Shown piece after piece: positions 22,659 through 26,553 of a stretch of DNA of 26,553 nucleotides (positions within the stretch are counted from its first letter, which is position 1; every line of letters begins with the position of its first letter). The notes beneath the pieces were generated by a model, which ran no database searches, had not been told where the DNA came from, and was given only the letters and a program-made list of their open reading frames with translations. Source of the stretch: UBA4716 sp002438865 (lineage in GTDB: Bacteria; Bacillota; Clostridia; UBA1381); contig CALERO010000088.1 in NCBI GenBank assembly GCA_937907325.1, positions 1-26,553 of the forward strand, read 5' to 3'. The translations under genes and the position numbers were made by a program.

Positions 22659-23296
22659 GATAACCTCCGGGGGTAGTTGAGTGAATACATGGAAGTGAAT
22701 ACAAGCTAACGGTTGCCATTGTTCGCTGTTGGTTCGGATTGACCGTTAATCAGGCTAAAACGCCGCTTGGCAGTTGCTGTTTTTAATCAGGCTTTCAATA
22801 GCCGAGTCGCAGTATTTGATAAGCCAATTTAAAGTGGCGAGGGAACGGCTTGCGAAGCAAGACGCACGAGCCCGTACTGTTTGAGCGAAGCGAGTTTACG
22901 GGCGAATGTGCCGAGCAACTAACTGAGAGTCGCGAGCTATGTACTGCGGAGCGGCGTTGCCGGGGTCTCGGGGCGCAGCCCGCAGAAAGGCAAGCACACA
23001 TCGGTTTTGCGCAGCAAAACTGCTTGCACTTAAAAGTATTGGATTTTTGATGACAGGCAAGAAAAAGGCGCGCAGGAATGCGCCCGCATTTCAAGCGTTT
23101 TTTTCGCAGCATGGCGCAAAAAGACTTACTTTTAAGCGATGCTTGCTTGCCTTTTTGTGGGCACAGTTTGCTTTTCTTTTGCAGGCGTTTTCTTTTTCAA
23201 ATAAAAAGAAAATGCCGAAACGCGGGAAGTGTGAAAAGTTTGATTATAGTGGGACGCGAAGGTAGGGTGCAAATTTTACAATTCTATATCGTGCCG

Positions 23297-23340
23297 ATAA
23301 AATTGTACAGATTTCGCGGGCGGATGATATCCGCCCCTAC
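23297..23340 (+). repeat. Dispersed repeat copy 1 with gggcgga/tccgccc palindrome
   Basis: This is a copy of the unit at 23545-23588, 248 bp away. It shares ataaaattgt, a variable 4-base spacer, then atttcgcgggcgga-tnatat-ccgcccctac. Only a handful of bases differ. Confidence 0.85.
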
Positions 23341-23544
23341 TGCATACATTTCATTTATTGCTTTGAGCGAAGTGAAACAAACCCCTCAGTCTTGGCTTCG
23401 CCAATCCAGCTCCCCTGCAGGGGAGCCGAAAAACAGGCGGGCGACATTCGCCGCTACAGTCGGCAAAATAAATATTTACGAAGATTTCGTGCCGCTCACG
23501 CGGCAGCGGTGCGTCGAGTCGCCGCACCCTACAAATGCACGCTA

Positions 23545-23588
23545 ATAAAATTGTGATAATTTCGCGGGCGGATAATATCCGCCCCTAC
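23545..23588 (+). repeat. Dispersed repeat copy 2 with gggcgga/tccgccc palindrome
   Basis: This is the second copy of the 23297-23340 unit in the same orientation. It sits close to the 3' end of argS. Confidence 0.85.
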
Positions 23589-23645
23589 AATCGCTCGATT
23601 ACAGCCTTACGCTGCTTGTATGTAGGAAAAACTCCGCATTTTAAT

Positions 23646-23676
23646 ATTCCGCAGGAACGCCGAGCCCCTGCGGAAT
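23646..23676. terminator. Hairpin downstream of argS
   Basis: A 10-bp perfect stem (attccgcagg at 23646-23655, cctgcggaat at 23667-23676) lies 22 bases beyond the argS stop. No strong T-run follows on the argS strand, so its efficiency is uncertain. Confidence 0.5.
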
Positions 23677-23697
23677 GAGTTTTGTGATTCTGTTTTT

Positions 23698-25443
23698 TTA
23701 CATTCTCTCCGGTACGCTTATCTTGAGCAGGGTCAGGATGTTCTTGAGAACCTCCTTGACGCACAGGCACAGATATATTCTCGCCGCACTCAGATCCTTG
23801 TCGTCGCAGTTGACGCGGCAGGCGTTGTAGAACTTGTGGAAGAGGGTCGCGAGGTCGATGCAGTAGCGCGTGATGCGCGCGGGATCGTAGTTTTTGGCGG
23901 AGAGGGCAATTTCGTCGGTGAGCGACGCTAAGTGCCTGATTATCTCGCGCTCCTCGGGTGCGGTGAGCAGGTCGAGCTGCTCGGGCGTGCACTCGGGGAT
24001 TTCGATGCCCTGCTCCTCGAGCTTTCTCAGGATGCTGCAAATTCTCGCGTGGGCGTACTGGCAATAGTAAACCGGGTTCTGCGAATTCTCGGCGACGGCG
24101 AGATCGAGGTCGAACTCCATCTGCGTTGCGGGCTCGCGGAGATTGAAGAAGAAACGCACTGCGTCTATCGGTATCTCTTCGAGCAGGTCGACGAGGGTTA
24201 TCGCCTTGCCGGTGCGCTTGGACATACGCACGACTTCGCCGTTTCTCGTCAGGCGCACGAGCTGCATGAGGATTATATCGAGCTTGTCGCCGTCAAGACC
24301 TATCGCGTCGAGCGCGCCCTTCATTCTGGCAACATGACCGTGGTGATCTGCGCCCCAGACATCTATCGCCCTGTCAAACTTTCTGATTGCGAGCTTGTTG
24401 CGGTGATATGCGATATCCGCCGCGAAATAGGTCGGATTGCCGTTCTGGCGGATGAGAACATCGTCCTTGAGACCGAGCTTGTCGATCTCCTCCTGCGTCT
24501 TGCCCTGGGCGAGCAGGCGCTTTGTCTGAACCTCGATGTTCTTGTACCACAGCGCGCCGTCAAGCTCGTAGGTGAGTCCCTTTTCTTTGAGCAGTTCTAT
24601 GGTATCGTGAAGCTCCGTGCCGTTGTGCAGGGTGCTCTCCTTGAACCATGTGTCGTATTCTATTCTGTATTTTGAAAGTATCTCGTGCATCGACTCGATG
24701 TTCTTTGGCAGCGCGAAATCGACGAGCGCCTTGCGGCGGACTTCCTCGCTCTCGGAGATATATTTGTCGCCGTAGACATCGGCAAATTCCATGGCGCGAA
24801 CGGCTATGTCCTCGCCGTGGTAGCTGTCCTCGGGCAGCTCGGGCGCGTCGGCGCCTTTGTATATCTGCTGATAGCGGATATCGAGCGAGAGGGCAAATTT
24901 ATCGATCTGATTGCCGGCGTCGTTGATGTAGAATTCGCGGCTGACGTTGTAGCCCGCAAAGTCCATGACCGCCGCGAGGCAGTCGCCAAGAGCGCCGCCG
25001 CGGGCGTTGCCCATGTGCATCGGACCTGTCGGATTGGCGGAGACGAACTCAATATTTACCTTTTCGCCCCTGCCGAAGTCGGAGCGGCCGTAGTCGCTGC
25101 CCTTCTTGCGGATATCCATGAGAATCTCCGAATAGAAGCGGTCGGCGAGACGGAAGTTTATGAATCCGGGACCCGCCGCCTCGCAGGATGAGAATGCGGT
25201 GCCCTCGAGGTCAATGTTCTTGGTTATAGCCGCGGCTATCATAGCGGGTGCGCGTCTGAAAGCTCTCGCCCACGCCATGGCGGCGTTTGTGGAGTAGTCG
25301 CCGTTCTTTCTGTCCGCCGGGATCTCGACTTTGAAATCCGTGAGCTCGGCTTCGGGCAGCTCGCCTGCCGTCATCGCCTTTTTCGCGGCGTCCCTGACAA
25401 GCTCGCAGAGCTTATCCTCGACCTGTTTTACAAGCACTGACAT
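23698..25443 (-). CDS. argS: Arginine--tRNA ligase
   Basis: This 581-aa class Ia synthetase charges tRNA-Arg. It has the N-terminal Add-1 domain (residues 1-110), the catalytic segment FVSANPTGPMHMGNARGG with the HIGH-like HMGN (143-146), the YINDAGNQ motif, and VRMSKRTGK (406-413) in place of KMSKS. The C-terminal anticodon-binding helical domain ends LLKISVPERM, the usual family ending. The length is normal. The upstream neighbour is the DUF1934 gene, as in many Firmicutes, and the two are probably cotranscribed. Confidence 0.98.
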   Translation of the reverse strand: MSVLVKQVEDKLCELVRDAAKKAMTAGELPEAELTDFKVEIPADRKNGDYSTNAAMAWARAFRRAPAMIAAAITKNIDLEGTAFSSCEAAGPGFINFRLADRFYSEILMDIRKKGSDYGRSDFGRGEKVNIEFVSANPTGPMHMGNARGGALGDCLAAVMDFAGYNVSREFYINDAGNQIDKFALSLDIRYQQIYKGADAPELPEDSYHGEDIAVRAMEFADVYGDKYISESEEVRRKALVDFALPKNIESMHEILSKYRIEYDTWFKESTLHNGTELHDTIELLKEKGLTYELDGALWYKNIEVQTKRLLAQGKTQEEIDKLGLKDDVLIRQNGNPTYFAADIAYHRNKLAIRKFDRAIDVWGADHHGHVARMKGALDAIGLDGDKLDIILMQLVRLTRNGEVVRMSKRTGKAITLVDLLEEIPIDAVRFFFNLREPATQMEFDLDLAVAENSQNPVYYCQYAHARICSILRKLEEQGIEIPECTPEQLDLLTAPEEREIIRHLASLTDEIALSAKNYDPARITRYCIDLATLFHKFYNACRVNCDDKDLSAARIYLCLCVKEVLKNILTLLKISVPERM

Positions 25444-25497
25444 AAAATTTATCCATCCTTTCGTGTAACCGCAGTTTCTGCGGGCAAACCGTCTTCT

Positions 25498-25917
25498 TTA
25501 CTGTCCGCTGACCGTTATCTTCAGCTCGTTCGACGCGGCGAGATCCGCGTTGACATCGATAGTGTAGTTGAGCAGCAGCTCTCCGCCCTTCTCCGTCACG
25601 GACGACTCGATCTTTTTGGCAAATATGCCGAGGAGCATATCGCCGAACGGGGTCGCGTAGTGGCAGACATGGCGTCTGCCGCGCTCCATGACCATCTGTG
25701 TAGTATATGCGCCGTTTCTCGTCATTGTGACGAGTCCGCCGTCCTCAATGAGCAGGGTGGTCACGCAGCCCTCCATCTCGGCGGCAGGCTCTTCGTATGA
25801 GAGCTCGTAGCCGTTTTCGAGCAGGCGCAGAACGCCCTGCGTGCTCGTCTGCGACGAGTAGCTGTCGTCATGCCCGGCGTGGCTGTCCTCAATGTTTATA
25901 AACACCTTTTTTTCCAT
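25498..25917 (-). CDS. DUF1934 (YwiB-like) beta-barrel protein
   Basis: This 139-aa protein matches the YwiB-like family in layout: KVFINIEDSH near the N-terminus, a central RNGAYTTQMVMERGRRHVCHYATPFGDM block and a C-terminal LLNYTIDVNADLAASNELKITV strand pair. The family has a lipocalin/calycin-like barrel and unknown function. It commonly sits directly before argS in Firmicutes, as here (54-base gap). Confidence 0.88.
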   Translation of the reverse strand: MEKKVFINIEDSHAGHDDSYSSQTSTQGVLRLLENGYELSYEEPAAEMEGCVTTLLIEDGGLVTMTRNGAYTTQMVMERGRRHVCHYATPFGDMLLGIFAKKIESSVTEKGGELLLNYTIDVNADLAASNELKITVSGQ

Positions 25918-25978
25918 CGGAAAAGTCCTTTTCTTTCTTGCTCTGAGGCTATGAAAAACCTCGTTCTTTTGATTTTTT

Positions 25979-26008
25979 ATAATACCACAGTTATACGCAT
26001 TTCGTCAA
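25979..26008 (-). promoter_or_regulatory. Promoter of the DUF1934-argS operon
   Basis: On the minus strand TTGACG (26003-26008) and TATTAT (25979-25984) are 18 bases apart, about 60 bases before the DUF1934 start. Confidence 0.65.
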
Positions 26009-26098
26009 CCCGTTTTATTTGAAAACGGGCGCTCTATTTTTCTGTCAGAGCATTGCAAACACAGCGGTGTTATGATATATTATATTAGTATATATAAT

Positions 26099-26120
26099 AT
26101 ATACTCTGTGCAGAGTATAT
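26099..26120. repeat. Palindrome copy 1 (atatactctg-tg-cagagtatat)
   Basis: Two 10-bp arms surround a TG centre. The same core recurs at 26323-26342 (arms of 10 and 8). It looks like an operator for a dimeric repressor. Confidence 0.7.
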
Positions 26121-26164
26121 AACAGCTTGTCGGTAAACCTGTTTTTGGGTTCTCGGGAATCAAA

Positions 26165-26281
26165 GCCTCCCTTGTGCAAAGGGAGGTGGCGCGGAGCGCC
26201 GGAGGGATTGTTTTGAACTTTCATTACAACAACCCCTCAGCCACGGCTTCGCCGTGACAGCTCCCCTTACACAGGGGAGCC
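26165..26281. repeat. MITE-like element of two inverted cccctc repeats
   Basis: The left half (from gcctccctt at about 26165 to ggagggattgtt) is homologous, in inverted orientation, to the right half (aacccctcag at 26231 to caggggagcc). A relative of the right half occurs at 23381-23427. Each half contains its own small stem. Confidence 0.65.
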
Positions 26282-26322
26282 CTGAGACTCCGTGCAACGG
26301 CAGACTTTTTCGGCGGACTGAT

Positions 26323-26342
26323 ATATACTCTGTGCAGAGTAT
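26323..26342. promoter_or_regulatory. Palindrome copy 2 directly upstream of the last gene
   Basis: The atatactctg and cagagtat arms sit 19 bases before the start codon at 26361 and 9 bases before its AAGGAG site. TATACT inside the left arm could be a -10 box, so a bound repressor would block this gene. Confidence 0.6.
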
Positions 26343-26360
26343 TTTTTAAGGAGAACAGTT

Positions 26361-26553
26361 ATGATCGATATCCGTATAGCGATGAACGACATCTACAAGA
26401 ACCTCGAGCCGACCCTCACAAAGTGCGGCTTCAGAATCACCACTCCCGCAGATATCTCCGACGGTATTCCCGTCGCCGTCACGAGCGGACGCGCCGTTAT
26501 GGATTTTTCCGGCGACAACAAGGCTCTGCGCATCGAGCACTACGACAACAAGA
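26361..26553 (+). CDS. Unknown protein, 3' end beyond the window
   Basis: An ATG 6 bases after AAGGAG (26348-26353) opens a frame that runs to the window edge (64 codons seen). It begins MIDIRIAMNDIYKNLEPTL and continues with TKCGFRITTPADISDGIPVAV and a segment that looks like beta strands (AVMDFSGDNKALRIEHYD). Codon use is GC-rich at third positions, like argS. I do not recognise the family. The palindrome just upstream suggests repressor control. Confidence 0.7.
   Translation, partial: MIDIRIAMNDIYKNLEPTLTKCGFRITTPADISDGIPVAVTSGRAVMDFSGDNKALRIEHYDNK

Larger units (their letters stand above)
22659..23697. other. 1-kb intergenic block, repeat-rich, no supported gene
   Basis: No frame here has a family signature, and the open frames are arginine- or lysine-rich products of repeats. 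It holds an inverted-repeat pair (about 22985-23040 and 23127-23155), a 44-bp direct repeat with an internal palindrome (23297-23340 and 23545-23588), a cccctcag-type intergenic repeat (23381-23427) and facing gtagggtgc/gcaccctac motifs (23263 and 23524). These resemble dispersed intergenic repeats of gut Clostridia. Confidence 0.6.
25918..26360. other. Intergenic region with promoters and a repeat element, no gene seen
   Basis: This 443-bp gap holds the argS operon promoter, a cccgtttt/aaaacggg hairpin (26010-26030) and two copies of a 10+10 palindrome. Between the palindromes, two inverted cccctc-type repeats (about 26165-26210 and 26231-26281) form a MITE-like structure. I see no coding frame. 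Confidence 0.6.

Noticed and set aside
23042..23265. Plus-strand frame MTGKKKARRNAP... in the intergenic block
   Set aside because: It lies across an inverted-repeat element, has no ribosome site, and has a composition typical of translated intergenic repeats.
23263..23590. CRISPR array
   Set aside because: Only two copies of a longer palindromic repeat 248 bp apart; no regular spacers or cas genes.

Overview
The window looks like a chromosomal stretch of an anaerobic, probably gut-dwelling Clostridia (Oscillospirales/Ruminococcaceae-like). This rests on the gene content (argS next to a DUF1934 gene, a SirTM/macrodomain operon, TnpV- and MobV-type mobile genes), strong AGGAGG ribosome sites, and a GC-rich core interrupted by clearly AT-richer islands. 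No rRNA, tRNA or CRISPR array was found.

Region 1 (1 to about 9402) is an integrative and mobilizable element. It carries a tyrosine integrase, a small ribbon-helix-helix (MobC-like) protein, a RepA-like ATPase, a hairpin-rich candidate oriT, a MobV-type relaxase and a TnpV protein. Its cargo is a restriction-modification island: a small helical protein, two tandem m5C methyltransferases, and a convergent controller-endonuclease operon. Beside it lie a frameshifted SDH/ClpP-fold serine protease and small unknown genes. The right end carries the 12-bp GuaA C-terminus signature (Glu-Trp-Glu-stop) followed by a terminator, so the element probably sits at the 3' end of guaA, which should lie just left of the window.

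Region 2 (about 9403 to 13270) is a recombination graveyard around one intact operon. A second integrase with no N-terminus is fused head-to-head to a 5'-truncated, frameshifted PAP2 phosphatase gene. Next comes an intact AraC/GyrI-like regulator with an ABC-2 type transporter. This is followed by a truncated, frameshifted GrpB remnant and a short scar matching the 3' end of the ogt gene found 7.6 kb downstream.

Region 3 (13277 to 16838) holds a minus-strand operon: NAD(P)-binding reductase, PNPOx-ferredoxin protein, zinc-macrodomain ADP-ribose hydrolase, and SirTM-type sirtuin. It is divergent from an HxlR regulator and is likely a redox/electrophile-responsive ADP-ribosylation module.

Region 4 (16638 to 20230) is an AT-rich insertion bounded by 218-bp nearly identical direct repeats of the 3' end of hxlR. 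It carries a secreted papain-like cysteine protease, an ECF sigma factor, a membrane-anchored anti-sigma-like protein, and the remains of a minus-strand gene. The net insertion unit is 3375 bp and it separates hxlR from ogt.

Region 5 (20262 to 26553) is core-like: ogt, a NUDIX hydrolase, a cation diffusion facilitator, a 1-kb repeat-rich intergenic block, argS, a DUF1934 gene, a second repeat block containing a twice-used 10+10-bp palindrome, and the start of an unknown gene cut by the window edge.
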